DNA of 64,000 nucleotides from Candidatus Melainabacteria bacterium (GCA_003242885.1 QKMZ01000015.1:124001-188000); one strand, 5' to 3'. Counted from the stretch's first letter, positions 1-8,128 are shown. Notes: generated by a model not told the origin, from the letters alone. Made by a program: numbers and translations.

Positions 1-623
1 CCACCTTGGGGTGCGCCGTATTGAGCTTGTCCATATTGCGGCGGGTAACCTTGCGGAGGCATGTTGTACGACTGCTGAGTCGGCGCGCCGCCTTGCGTGG
101 CGTAATAGTCCGAAGGTGCAGGAGCTGTTTGTGAATAGGATTGTTGTCTGACGGGCGGTGCTGCGGCGACTGCCGGAGCGCTGTTACTGTATTCGCCGGT
201 CAATTGAGCTACATAGCTGTCGACGCTGGCTTGGTCAACCAGGGTATTGCGGAGAGCATCAGCCCATTTCTTGGCGAGAAGTGCTGGAGTCGTGCCATAA
301 GCTTTTGCGTTGGCAGCATCGACTTCAACAATCTTATAGCCGCCCAAGGTGATGACCGGGCTGCCTTTTACATAAGTGATGTTAACGGACGAGGGTCCAC
401 GATCTTTCGATGCGACAAGAGCATTGTCGAGATTCTTTTGAATTATTTCGGCGCGGGCGTCTGGGCTCAAACCGCCGACTGACACCTTGCTTGTTATAAC
501 GGGGACACCAGCGATCTGAACGTTGGCATTCGCTAGCACCGCAAGTGGTGCCAGAAAGAATGTTTGGCTCAGGACCAGAGCACCGGCGATAAGTCTGCTT
601 TTAGAAGAGTTGAACGAGGTCAT
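1..623 (-). CDS. secreted protein with Gln/Pro/Tyr-rich tail, 3' end beyond the window
   Basis: This gene is absent from the ORF track because its stop lies outside the window. Reading the minus strand from ATG at 623 gives an open frame to base 1. The start MTSFNSSKSRLIAGALVL leads into a hydrophobic segment and a likely signal-peptidase site after ANA (residue about 33), so the product is exported. Residues about 35-150 look globular (VSVGGLSPDARAEIIQ, VITLGGYKIVEVDAANA). From about residue 160 the chain becomes rich in Ala, Pro, Gln, Tyr and Gly (QGYPPQYGQAQYG), like other secreted proteins in this window. An AAGGTG lies about 10 bases before the start. I do not recognise the globular part. 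Its middle could be a periplasmic binding or assembly domain, but nothing in the sequence decides that. Confidence 0.8.
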   Translation of the reverse strand, partial: MTSFNSSKSRLIAGALVLSQTFFLAPLAVLANANVQIAGVPVITSKVSVGGLSPDARAEIIQKNLDNALVASKDRGPSSVNITYVKGSPVITLGGYKIVEVDAANAKAYGTTPALLAKKWADALRNTLVDQASVDSYVAQLTGEYSNSAPAVAAAPPVRQQSYSQTAPAPSDYYATQGGAPTQQSYNMPPQGYPPQYGQAQYGAPQG

Positions 624-812
624 CTTATTTTTTCACCTTGCCAGAGTTAGTTCGAGTCCAGTTGCAGGTCGTCTTCAGAGAAACTGTCATACCTGACCTA
701 TGTTGAGTGCTTTAGGTGCTATGCAGCTTTCCCTTGCGCTCCAATGGGCTCTATGACACCAAAAAGTTTACCAATGTTCCCGAGGTACTTTCTGAGTCCG
801 GACTAACACCTG

Positions 813-842
813 TTGAGAACTTTCGAAAAGCCCGACTATAGA
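813..842 (+). promoter_or_regulatory. candidate sigma-70-type promoter
   Basis: TTGAGA at 813-818 and TATAGA at 837-842 are separated by 18 bases, close to the usual sigma-70 consensus. Transcription would begin near 849 and run into two hairpins followed by TTTTT. Promoter-like pairs arise by chance, so support is moderate. Confidence 0.4.
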
Positions 843-847
843 CGTTT

Positions 848-895
848 CCAGCCTCTTAGCTGGGTGCGCCGTTCTAGCCCGTTTCACGGGTTTTT
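848..895 (+). terminator. tandem hairpins with T-run, possible leader terminator
   Basis: CCAGC/GCTGG (848-852 with 859-863) forms one short stem. CCCGT-TTC-ACGGG (878-890) forms a second, followed at once by TTTTT (891-895). This is the shape of a small intrinsic terminator, but the stems are only five base pairs. It lies about 150 bases before the SDR gene and 30 bases after the promoter at 813-842. Confidence 0.35.
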
Positions 896-1040
896 ATGGG
901 GGATTATCTGCCGCCCTTTAACTCGCTCTAAGAGTTGATGCAATGCACGATTACCCCATCTGCGCGTAGACTGGCATGGGCAGAAAACCGCCGGTCCGGC
1001 CTGTGCATTTGCGGGCGCTCACTATAGATGTATATAGAAG

Positions 1041-1847
1041 ATGGATCCGATAGTAAAAAGAGAGAGAAGTACAGTTCGCAAAACCGCCTTCATTACGGGC
1101 GCTAGCCGGGGAATTGGTCGAGCCGTAGCCGAAAGACTCGCGCAAGACGGTTTCGATCTGGCGCTGTTTGCTCGCAGTGAAGACCTGTTATTGCAGCAGG
1201 CGAAGGATTTGAGCCGTTACAGCATTGCTGCTCAAGCGTTTGTCGTGGATGTTTCAGACCAAGCTGAATTCTCTCAAGCTTTGCAATTGGCCAGTGAAAA
1301 ACTCGGACAGCCGCAGGTTTTGGTCAATAACGCCGGCGTGTATTACACTCAGGCGGTCGACGGACATTCCGTCGAATTATTCAGAGAGGTTCTGGAAACC
1401 AACCTCACTAGCGCTCTCAACGCCTGTCAATTCGTCGTTTCAGGCATGAAAAAGCTTGGCTGGGGGCGTATCGTAAATATCTCCTCGATATCTGGCAAGG
1501 TTGCTGAAGCTTACGGAGCTGCCTATTCTGCCTCAAAATTCGGCATCATTGGGCTAACTCAATCACTGGCGTTGGAAGTTGCCGAGCACGGCATCACCGT
1601 CAATGCCGTATGCCCTGGTTGGGTGGCCACTGAAATGGCGCGCGCTCAGCTTAACGATGAGAAGTGGTGCAAGCTCAATCAGTTGGAAGTAGAACAGTCG
1701 GAAGAAATTGCCAGACTTTCTGTGCCCCAAAAACGGCTGATTCAGCCAGAAGAGGTTGCGCACCTAGTATCATTTCTATGTAGCGAAAATGCACGCGGCA
1801 TTACAGGTCAATCCATAAATATCTGCGGAGGACTTTCCCTCAATTGA
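1041..1847 (+). CDS. SDR-family oxidoreductase, FabG-like
   Basis: This is a 268-residue classical short-chain dehydrogenase/reductase. The cofactor motif TGASRGIG is at 19-26, the structural NNAG at 96-99, and the catalytic set appears as Ser149, Tyr162 and Lys166 (YSASK). The C-terminal CPGWVATEM and the SxNICGGLSLN ending are typical of the FabG / acetoacetyl-CoA reductase branch. Such enzymes reduce 3-oxoacyl groups on ACP or CoA with NADPH in the cytoplasm. About 12 residues precede the first beta strand, so the ATG at 1041 may be slightly early, and its Shine-Dalgarno is weak. It overlaps the next gene by 4 bases (TTG/TGA), implying co-translation. Family membership is sure. The substrate is not, because SDR enzymes with these motifs use many alcohols and ketones. 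Confidence 0.9.
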   Translation: MDPIVKRERSTVRKTAFITGASRGIGRAVAERLAQDGFDLALFARSEDLLLQQAKDLSRYSIAAQAFVVDVSDQAEFSQALQLASEKLGQPQVLVNNAGVYYTQAVDGHSVELFREVLETNLTSALNACQFVVSGMKKLGWGRIVNISSISGKVAEAYGAAYSASKFGIIGLTQSLALEVAEHGITVNAVCPGWVATEMARAQLNDEKWCKLNQLEVEQSEEIARLSVPQKRLIQPEEVAHLVSFLCSENARGITGQSINICGGLSLN

Positions 1848-2668
1848 GATCCGAGACGGCTAAGCTGGTCGAAAAAGCCTACGAAAAGTCATCCTGGCCG
1901 ACTGTGGAGGTTGACGGAATGACGCTCCTGCAGGCGCCTAGCCTGATGGGAAAACGCTTGAAGCACGCGTTTACGACGCGCAAAGGCGGGCAGACTCCTT
2001 CGCCATTTGATTCATTCAATCTCGGGCGCCATGACGCAGCTGCCGATCATTGGAATGACGCCATGGAGAACCGTAAAAAACTCTGTGCCGCTCTGGAAGT
2101 GCCGTTTGCTGACTTAAGGGTGCCCGGACAGGTGCACTCGAAGCGGGTTGTTTTTGCCGAAGATTCCACTCAACTGAAAGAAGTCGATGCGGTTGCGACA
2201 GTTTCTAGCAACGTCCCGGTCCTTCTTCATTACGCGGACTGTGTACCAATTATCATCTTCGACCCGCGCCGCAGCGCTCTTGCAGTAGTGCATGCCGGCT
2301 GGAGAGGCACTGCAGCTATGATCGCCAGCGAGGCCGTAACCGCCCTGGTTACGCGTGCCGGCAGCGAAGCTTGGGATCTTATTGCCGCTGTCGGACCAGC
2401 CATTGGCAGCTGCTGCTACCCGACCAGCGCTGAGGCGGCAAAGAGCCTGGCATCTACCGTTACTGATGGTGAAGTCTTTATTACATTGCGGAATGGACAG
2501 CCCTGTCCGGATTTGCGCGCAATCAACGCCATGCAGCTGCTGGAGCGAGGCATCAGCACAGTCGACGTCTCAGACCTCTGCACTGCCTGTAATCCCGATA
2601 TTTTCTACTCTCACAGGCAATCTGGCGGATTGACCGGCAGGCAAGGCGCAATCGCTTGTCTGGTATAG
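1844..2668 (+). CDS. pgeF: peptidoglycan editing factor PgeF / YfiH-type laccase-domain protein
   Basis: The 274-residue product has the Zn/Cu-binding triad of the YfiH/LACC1 family: His98 in PGQVHS, Cys133 in HYADCVP and His150 in VVHAGWRGT. GPAIGSCCY and FYSHRQSGGLTGRQG follow near the C terminus. The family is often called a polyphenol oxidase laccase. Known roles are editing of mis-incorporated L-Ser in peptidoglycan precursors (E. coli PgeF) and purine nucleoside phosphorylase/deaminase activity (LACC1-like). The TTG start at 1844 overlaps the SDR stop, giving tight coupling. The ATG at 1919 is an alternative that would remove 25 residues lying ahead of the conserved core. The family call is secure; which of the two activities applies is not visible. 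Confidence 0.9.
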   Translation: MRSETAKLVEKAYEKSSWPTVEVDGMTLLQAPSLMGKRLKHAFTTRKGGQTPSPFDSFNLGRHDAAADHWNDAMENRKKLCAALEVPFADLRVPGQVHSKRVVFAEDSTQLKEVDAVATVSSNVPVLLHYADCVPIIIFDPRRSALAVVHAGWRGTAAMIASEAVTALVTRAGSEAWDLIAAVGPAIGSCCYPTSAEAAKSLASTVTDGEVFITLRNGQPCPDLRAINAMQLLERGISTVDVSDLCTACNPDIFYSHRQSGGLTGRQGAIACLV

Positions 2669-2818
2669 GCGCTTTACAATCCCTATATATTTTGTGTTTG
2701 CAAATGGTTTATGCTCAAAATATGAGTGGGCTGTAGGCACGCTTGCCTCATATAGCTCCTAATTCTAGGTTGCCGGAAGTAATCAAAAACGCAGCAGCTG
2801 AGTAATAGAGACTCTGAA

Positions 2819-5095
2819 TTGCGACGAAAGAGAAGAGCTGAAGTTGCATCAACAACTGAAAAGTTGTGCGCTTGCTTCGCCTTTGAACAAGAACTTCGTC
2901 AGGTTGCAGCGAGTCTTTGCAGCACGTTGTTGCTTGCTAACAGCTTTGTACCGGCATGTTTTGCTCAGTCGAATAATGTCTCCAAACAATCCTCGGTATT
3001 GGCACCAAATACAGTGGCGCCGATATCGCCACCACCTGTAGCGCCGCCAATTTCTACTCGGATTCCCGCAAAAATTTCTGTTCCACCGGTGAATACTTCG
3101 ACTTTGAACGGCGCAGCAGCACCAGGCAGTCTTTTGGACAAAGGGCCTTTTAATCCTTCGAACCTCCCAGTCATAACTCCGTGGAAACCTCAGATAGAAG
3201 CTCCCGCGAAACCTTCGATAGACGCGACATCAAAATCTCCTGGGACCGCTCCATCTAAATCACTGGTGGACACTGGGTCAAAACCCCCTGTGGGATCTGT
3301 TTCAAAACCTCCGGTTTCCGCCCATCCTGCAGCAGGTGCGTCGAGCTTCACCCCTTTTAATTCCAGTCCTTCGGCAACAAAATCAACTGGCGGTTCTGCG
3401 AGTGCTCCTGTCAAATCCGCACCTCTGCCTGCACATGCGCCTGGCGCCGCATCTCCAGCCTCGGGAGCGTCCTCCGCGACTCCTTTATTAAAGCCGCAAG
3501 TGCCGAAAATCGCAGAGCCTGCACCGGCACCGGATATCAATAAAGCTCCCGCCGGAAGTCCAGGTTCGGCTCCGGGAGCGGGAGCGACTACGAACGCTAA
3601 TACTGAGGAAAAATACCCAGCGATTGCCCACCTCGAAATTCTGACCTTTGGAGAAACGCATCCAGCGATGGCCATTAGCGATCGTCTTGCTAATCTGGAA
3701 AGTACTGTTTTCAAAGAAACACATCCGACCGATTCTTTGTTTTCGCGCACAGAGCGTTTACAGAAGGTTCTTGTTGGAAGCGAAGGACCTACACCATACG
3801 AAAGTCCGCAATATCGTCCTCCCGATCTGCCTTCCTATGCGCGTGTTCCGCCCGCGACTCCCGCTCAAGATCAACCCAATACAGGTTGGACCGAACCCCC
3901 GCGCAGTCCTGTGCCGACTGGTAATCCAGGCGAAAGTCAATATTCTTATTTTGATGAAATCGCGGTTCTTCCTGAGAATCGTGTGGTCGTAAACAGTCAG
4001 CAACTGCAGGATTACTTCCTGGAGATGGTTAATAACGAGCGCCGAAAGGTCGGATCGCCACCGCTGGAAATCGATCAAATTGCTGAAAAGCTTGCCACCG
4101 AGCACGTAACGCAATTGGCTGAGCGAGCGCAAATTTCGCATTCCAATACAAGAGGTGAGAATCCGGATCGGCGCTATACACTGCTGGGTGGAACTGACGC
4201 GGTAACCGAAAGTTTGGTATCGCTTAAAAACAGCGAACTTGGTAGCCGCCGTCTTTATCGCGGTGCCGCTGCAAAACTGCTGCGCGTGCTCATGTCCCAC
4301 CAGGACGATCGCGACGCGCTAACCTCGCGCGATACCACTCATGTTGGTTTTGCCGCGGAGTGGACTGCCGATCACTCTCGCTTGATCGCATGCGCTGAGC
4401 TGGTTTCCAAACACGCAATTATCCACCCTGTTCCAGACAAGGCACACATTGATGAAAAAATCGACGTGAAAGGCGTGATGACTCCGCCGTATCAATTCGT
4501 TCGCGTGACACTGGCGTGGGAAGGCGGCAACAGCAATCTCGCCAGTGTTGCTGATGAATCGGACGAAGCCCTTCCTTATTTCCCGCCTCTCGATTACATT
4601 GCGTATCAAAAGCGCGCTGAAAGCGGCGGGCACGACAAAGCCATCATGATTTTGAAAGGCGTAGGTATTGCGGCGGCAATCGCGGGTGGCGTTTTCATGC
4701 CGCCAGTCGCGCTTGCCGCGCCTCTGATTGCGGTTTCGGGCAGTGGAAGTGGTGAACACAAGCCGGCATCGGAAATTCCGGTTAAAGGCGGAGTCAAACT
4801 GGAAGGATCCGTCTTCGAGACGAAAGTGCCGCTCAGCAATGAAGGCAAGGACGGGCTATACTACCTTACGGTGTGGGGCTCAGAAGGTCCGGGTGGCAAA
4901 CCTGTCCCTATTTCCAGAAGAGTCATTTATGTTTCCGGTGGAAAGGAAGACGCCACCAAAACAACCAATTCAGATACCGGCGAAATAACCAGCGATCAAA
5001 CGTCTAAGAGTGAGCAAACCTCTAAGAAAGACGAGAAAAGTACAAAAAATGCAAAGAAAGCTAAGAAAAACAAGAACGCAACGCCATCCAGCTGA
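2819..5095 (+). CDS. secreted CAP-domain (SCP/PR-1-like) protein with Pro/Ser-rich linker
   Basis: The 758-residue protein starts at TTG. It has a basic N terminus and a hydrophobic stretch ending PACFAQS near residue 50, consistent with export. Residues about 55-260 form a Pro/Ala/Ser/Lys linker with repeated KPP, KSP and SKP. Next comes a module (HLEILTFGETHP, DRLANLES, about 268-320) that also occurs in the metalloprotease gene at 26854. The CAP domain follows at about 395-530, with YFLEMVNNERRKVG, LATEHVTQLAER and ISHSNTRGEN. A hydrophobic Ala/Val/Gly segment lies near 610-640 and the C terminus is Lys/Ser-rich. CAP proteins act outside the cell in varied roles, so no activity is assigned. 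The VWA gene starts within its last codons. Confidence 0.85.
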   Translation: MRRKRRAEVASTTEKLCACFAFEQELRQVAASLCSTLLLANSFVPACFAQSNNVSKQSSVLAPNTVAPISPPPVAPPISTRIPAKISVPPVNTSTLNGAAAPGSLLDKGPFNPSNLPVITPWKPQIEAPAKPSIDATSKSPGTAPSKSLVDTGSKPPVGSVSKPPVSAHPAAGASSFTPFNSSPSATKSTGGSASAPVKSAPLPAHAPGAASPASGASSATPLLKPQVPKIAEPAPAPDINKAPAGSPGSAPGAGATTNANTEEKYPAIAHLEILTFGETHPAMAISDRLANLESTVFKETHPTDSLFSRTERLQKVLVGSEGPTPYESPQYRPPDLPSYARVPPATPAQDQPNTGWTEPPRSPVPTGNPGESQYSYFDEIAVLPENRVVVNSQQLQDYFLEMVNNERRKVGSPPLEIDQIAEKLATEHVTQLAERAQISHSNTRGENPDRRYTLLGGTDAVTESLVSLKNSELGSRRLYRGAAAKLLRVLMSHQDDRDALTSRDTTHVGFAAEWTADHSRLIACAELVSKHAIIHPVPDKAHIDEKIDVKGVMTPPYQFVRVTLAWEGGNSNLASVADESDEALPYFPPLDYIAYQKRAESGGHDKAIMILKGVGIAAAIAGGVFMPPVALAAPLIAVSGSGSGEHKPASEIPVKGGVKLEGSVFETKVPLSNEGKDGLYYLTVWGSEGPGGKPVPISRRVIYVSGGKEDATKTTNSDTGEITSDQTSKSEQTSKKDEKSTKNAKKAKKNKNATPSS

Positions 5096-6242
5096 GCTGC
5101 TTGTTTTTGCTCTTGCCATTGGCACCGCCAGTGGTGTAGCTATTTCTCTGGTAAACGGAACAGTTGCATACGCTGGCGACAACAAAGCGCCGCTTCCGCC
5201 TGTTTCACCAATGCCTGAGCCCGCCGGATGGCCGATGCCAGCGCCGACTTACCAGCCACCGCCGCGCCGCAATCCATTACCGGGTGCGTATCAAGGCGCT
5301 CCTGCGTTGCAGTCCGGAACTCAGAATACAACGCTGCAAACCGGAACGCAGAACACAATGCTACAAACCGGAACGCAGAACACGATGTTGCAGACCGGAA
5401 CGCAAAACACCATGTTGCAAACCGGAACGGTCGGTACGATGATCCAGAGCGGAGCCAACTCTAGCCTCATTCGAGGCGGTGTTGATAGAGATGCCGGACC
5501 AGTCAACATTTTGATTTTGCTCGATGCTTCCTACAGCATGAAAGAGAACCTTGAGCATGGAATGCAAAAGATGGATGCTGCAAAAATGGTCTTGCAGCAG
5601 GCGCTTTCGCGTGTGCCTTCTGATGTGAATTTAGGCCTGCGAGTTTTTGGTCAAGGATACACTGGCGATCCTTTCATGGACTGCAAACAGAGCGCACTGC
5701 TCGTGCCGCTGGGGCAGGGCAATCGGCGCTCGATTATTGAGCGAGTGAGGCAAGTTCATCCGTATGGGCTGACGCCTTTGGAGTTTGCGCTGCGACAAGC
5801 GGCTGAAAACGATTTGCAAGGCCTGAACGGCCCAAAAACTCTGATTTTGATTTCGGATGGCGCCGATACTTGTGGCGGCAATCCATGCGAGTTCATCAAG
5901 CAACTGCCGCGCATGGGCATCAAACTAAAAGTCGATATAGTTGGACTGAGTTTGAAGAATCGACCAGACGATATCATGGCGCGCCATCAGTTGAATTGCA
6001 TAACTGAACAGTCAGGCGGCAAGTATTACGACGCCAACACTGCGGCTCAGTTGATTGAGAGCATTTCGGCTAGCGTCAACAAAGCAATTTCCGGGCGCGT
6101 CATAATCAAGCCTGGCACCCCAGCTAAGAATGTCGATACACCCGTTGAGTTGCAGGAATTGAAACTACAAGAGCAGCCGCTCAAGGCTCCTGAAGCGCAG
6201 CCATTGAAAGCTCCCGATGCGCAGCCATTGCCTCAGAAGTAA
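5049..6242 (+). CDS. exported VWA-domain protein with nonapeptide repeats
   Basis: The ORF opens at GTG 5010, but ATG 5049 gives a conventional signal peptide: basic MQRKLRKTRTQ, hydrophobic LLVFALAIGTASG, cleavage near AYAGD. I prefer 5049, which gives 397 residues. After a Pro-rich stretch come six nine-residue repeats (LQTGTQNTM and variants). A von Willebrand A domain follows, with the MIDAS motif DASYSM, the downstream Thr in GLTPLEF and the Asp in LISDGADTC. The C terminus repeats PLKAPEAQ/PLKAPDAQ. VWA domains bind partners through a divalent metal. The gene overlaps the CAP gene by 47 bases in another frame, so the two are probably co-expressed surface proteins. The cysteines in DTCGGNPC may form a disulfide. 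Confidence 0.85.
   Translation: MQRKLRKTRTQRHPAELLVFALAIGTASGVAISLVNGTVAYAGDNKAPLPPVSPMPEPAGWPMPAPTYQPPPRRNPLPGAYQGAPALQSGTQNTTLQTGTQNTMLQTGTQNTMLQTGTQNTMLQTGTVGTMIQSGANSSLIRGGVDRDAGPVNILILLDASYSMKENLEHGMQKMDAAKMVLQQALSRVPSDVNLGLRVFGQGYTGDPFMDCKQSALLVPLGQGNRRSIIERVRQVHPYGLTPLEFALRQAAENDLQGLNGPKTLILISDGADTCGGNPCEFIKQLPRMGIKLKVDIVGLSLKNRPDDIMARHQLNCITEQSGGKYYDANTAAQLIESISASVNKAISGRVIIKPGTPAKNVDTPVELQELKLQEQPLKAPEAQPLKAPDAQPLPQK
5307..5468 (+). repeat. 27-base coding tandem repeat, six units
   Basis: Six in-frame units encode LQSGTQNTT, three copies of LQTGTQNTM, LQTGTVGTM and IQSGANSSL. The middle units are nearly identical in DNA, and the outer ones have diverged. Slippage or unequal recombination could change the copy number. 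It lies inside the VWA protein, between the signal peptide and the VWA domain. Confidence 0.9.
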
Positions 6243-6268
6243 GGGTGGCGGCATTAATTGCGCTCGAA

Positions 6269-6297
6269 GCCGGCGAGCCGCCGGCGCTCCCAGGCTT
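6269..6297. repeat. GC-rich palindromic intergenic repeat, family A copy 1
   Basis: A 29-base element just after the VWA gene contains GGCGAGCCGCCGGC and ends CTCCCAGGCTT. A second copy at 14234-14262 matches at 27 of 29 positions. Both are intergenic and downstream of genes, as expected of REP-like elements. Confidence 0.7.
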
Positions 6298-6342
6298 CGC
6301 TGTCAGGGCGCTCTTGCGTTCCGCTGTCGGAGCGCGTGTCAA

Positions 6343-6984
6343 TTACTCTAGTACCTGTCCTTTGCGGATGGCGGAGTAATAGTAATATCTGTCGAAACCT
6401 TCTGTGTCGGAAACGACATGAAGAGTCAGTGTCTGGATGTCGCCGGTGGTTTTCTTGACGCGATAAAAACGCATCGTAGAAAGCTCTGAATCCGCTTGAT
6501 CGCAGAGGTCGCGCGGATACATTGCTACATTCAGAGTTGCCTTATTTAAATAAACATCGGGCAATAGGCGCAAAACGGTGTTGGTCAGAGCCTTCACTTG
6601 TTGGCTCGAATTGCTGCTTCTTTTAATGCGGATGACGCCTTGAGTGTCTTCGCCGAGTTTTAATTTCTCATGGCGTCTCAGTCCGCGTGGTTTTCCGTCG
6701 TGGTACCACAGTGTTTCATAAATGCGAGTTTTCTCCCAATTGCCTTCCCCATTCCGAATCTTGTAGGAAACCTCAACATTGACGAGCGGAGAAACGGGCG
6801 ATTTCGGAAATTTGAGATACTCGTTCATCGGTTTGGAAGACAAGCTCAAAACCCAATCAGCACCTTCTTCATAATTCTCCGGCAGCGGTCCGATCTCCTC
6901 CACCGCCTGCGCTGCATTTGCGCATAGATATAGAAAGAGTGGAATAATTAGGCGAGAACCGCGATTGAAAATTGATACGGACAT
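6343..6984 (-). CDS. exported protein of unknown function
   Basis: The ORF track begins this frame at 7215, but an ATG whose complement is at 6982-6984 gives a clear signal peptide (MSVSIFNRGSRLIIPLFLYL, then ANAAQAVEE), so I place the start there. This gives 213 residues. The mature part is polar with regular beta-rich spacing (NVEVSYKIRNGEGNW, ETLWYHDGKPRGLRR, GVIRIKRSSNSS, TLNVAMYPRDLCD, TLTLHVVSDTEGFDRYYYY). I do not recognise the fold, though a jelly-roll or lipocalin-like outer domain is possible. It is divergent from the TadG-like gene, and the two start codons share the same CATG. No good Shine-Dalgarno is visible. Confidence 0.7.
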   Translation of the reverse strand: MSVSIFNRGSRLIIPLFLYLCANAAQAVEEIGPLPENYEEGADWVLSLSSKPMNEYLKFPKSPVSPLVNVEVSYKIRNGEGNWEKTRIYETLWYHDGKPRGLRRHEKLKLGEDTQGVIRIKRSSNSSQQVKALTNTVLRLLPDVYLNKATLNVAMYPRDLCDQADSELSTMRFYRVKKTTGDIQTLTLHVVSDTEGFDRYYYYSAIRKGQVLE

Positions 6985-8128
6985 GGCGACTAGTCTACCA
7001 AGTAATCGGAAGGATGCATTTGCTTCGCGTTCGCGCGGCAATATGCTTGTGATGATTGCGCTGGTTGGAGGCATAATCATCGCCGTCGTCGTGATTGGAA
7101 TTGGCGTGATGCTGATTCTCTTTTCGCAACAAAAGGGCAGGCAATCAGCCGACGAATTGGCATTAACATTGGCGCAGGTGCTCAATCGCGACGATCGGCA
7201 GGGGCAGATGAACAATCTGGTTGAGCGTTCGCGAGAATTGGTCTTCTCCTCTCGAAAAGCTTATGACGATTGCGTCTCTGAGGAGTTTCACAACATGGAG
7301 CCATTAATGCGAGACTTGTTAGAAGAGTCGCGTGCCGGTGCTCAAACCGTTGAAAAGACTAGAGAAAGCTTGTCAGAACTCACTGTTGCCGAGTTACGCT
7401 CGACACAGAAAGACTTCAACGATCGGCTTCTGCAAGCGCATTCCGTAAATCTAAGTTGGATGAACACGTCACGACCGGTTGTGAAACAGCTTGAGGTTGG
7501 CTCGATTGATAAAGTGAATTCGAACGTGCTTGCGCCACCTGGATTTGCAGAGTTGAAAGCAATGGACGAAAAGAGCGGTATCTGTGACTCTCAGACCGGC
7601 ATTTACCTTGGCAATATCAATGCCAAATTACCAGGTGCCGACGGCGATTTAGATTTTAAATTGTCTTCTTTAGCTGCGCCTGTGGGTACCACGGTCTCTT
7701 CTGCGCGCCTGACAGATGCTAATGTTTTCAAACAATTCAAAATCCTTCCTCTGGCGGAGAATACTGCCAGTTCTGGAAACGGTGCAGGTTCGGCAAATAA
7801 TGGTGGCTCTGAAACCGGCGCTGCGAGTGGCAGTTCAAACTTGCGGGAAACTGAAGAAGAAAAACGCAAAGCGCAAAAGGTCGATCAAATTCCGTCAGCT
7901 GTCAGAGTAAAACTTTCGGTTGCTGTTTCGGCTGGTGCGCCGCAGACTGTAAGTGCGAAGAATAAATCAGAACCTGCGAATTCAACAAATTCATCGAACA
8001 CGACAAGCTCGACAAGCTCGACAAGTTCGACAAATCCCACAAATCCCACAAATCCCTTGCAGGATTCATTAGCTGTAACGACTGCCGCCACTACAGGCGG
8101 TGCCCAGCCGGCGCCGGATTTGCCATAG
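6983..8128 (+). CDS. TadG/TadE-like membrane protein
   Basis: The ORF begins at TTG 6965, but ATG 6983 (MATSLPSNRKDAFASRSRGN) is a likelier start, giving 381 residues. SRGNMLVMIALVGG leads into one transmembrane helix (IIIAVVVIGIGVMLILF), then a segment with SADELALTLAQVLNRDD. This resembles the N terminus of Flp/Tad pilus-assembly TadG-like proteins, where a processed RG motif precedes a helix and an Asp/Ala-rich stretch. The outer region (about 60-270) is mainly helical. The C-terminal 110 residues are Ser/Asn/Thr/Ala-rich, with SSTSSTNPTNPTNP coded by 9-base DNA repeats. No other tad gene is in the window, so a role in pili is only suggested by resemblance. Confidence 0.65.
   Translation: MATSLPSNRKDAFASRSRGNMLVMIALVGGIIIAVVVIGIGVMLILFSQQKGRQSADELALTLAQVLNRDDRQGQMNNLVERSRELVFSSRKAYDDCVSEEFHNMEPLMRDLLEESRAGAQTVEKTRESLSELTVAELRSTQKDFNDRLLQAHSVNLSWMNTSRPVVKQLEVGSIDKVNSNVLAPPGFAELKAMDEKSGICDSQTGIYLGNINAKLPGADGDLDFKLSSLAAPVGTTVSSARLTDANVFKQFKILPLAENTASSGNGAGSANNGGSETGAASGSSNLRETEEEKRKAQKVDQIPSAVRVKLSVAVSAGAPQTVSAKNKSEPANSTNSSNTTSSTSSTSSTNPTNPTNPLQDSLAVTTAATTGGAQPAPDLP
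8001..8055 (+). repeat. 9-base coding tandem repeats
   Basis: Three units of CGACAAGCT type are followed by three of CACAAATCC type, encoding TSS.TSS.TSS and NPT.NPT in the tail of the TadG-like protein. Both arrays keep the frame. Confidence 0.8.

Larger units (their letters stand above)
624..1040. other. 417-base intergenic region with candidate leader RNA
   Basis: This gap separates the divergent left-edge gene and the SDR gene. It holds a plausible plus-strand promoter (813-842), two short hairpins (848-863 and 878-890) and a T-run (891-895), all listed separately. Further copies of TATAGA-like sequence lie just upstream of 1041, so the SDR gene may have its own nearer promoter. No convincing coding frame was found in the gap. 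Confidence 0.5.

Noticed and set aside
3190-3750. 186-residue minus ORF opposite the CAP gene linker
   Set aside because: It mirrors the Pro/Ala/Ser-rich linker as Gly/Ala-rich sequence and has no independent features.
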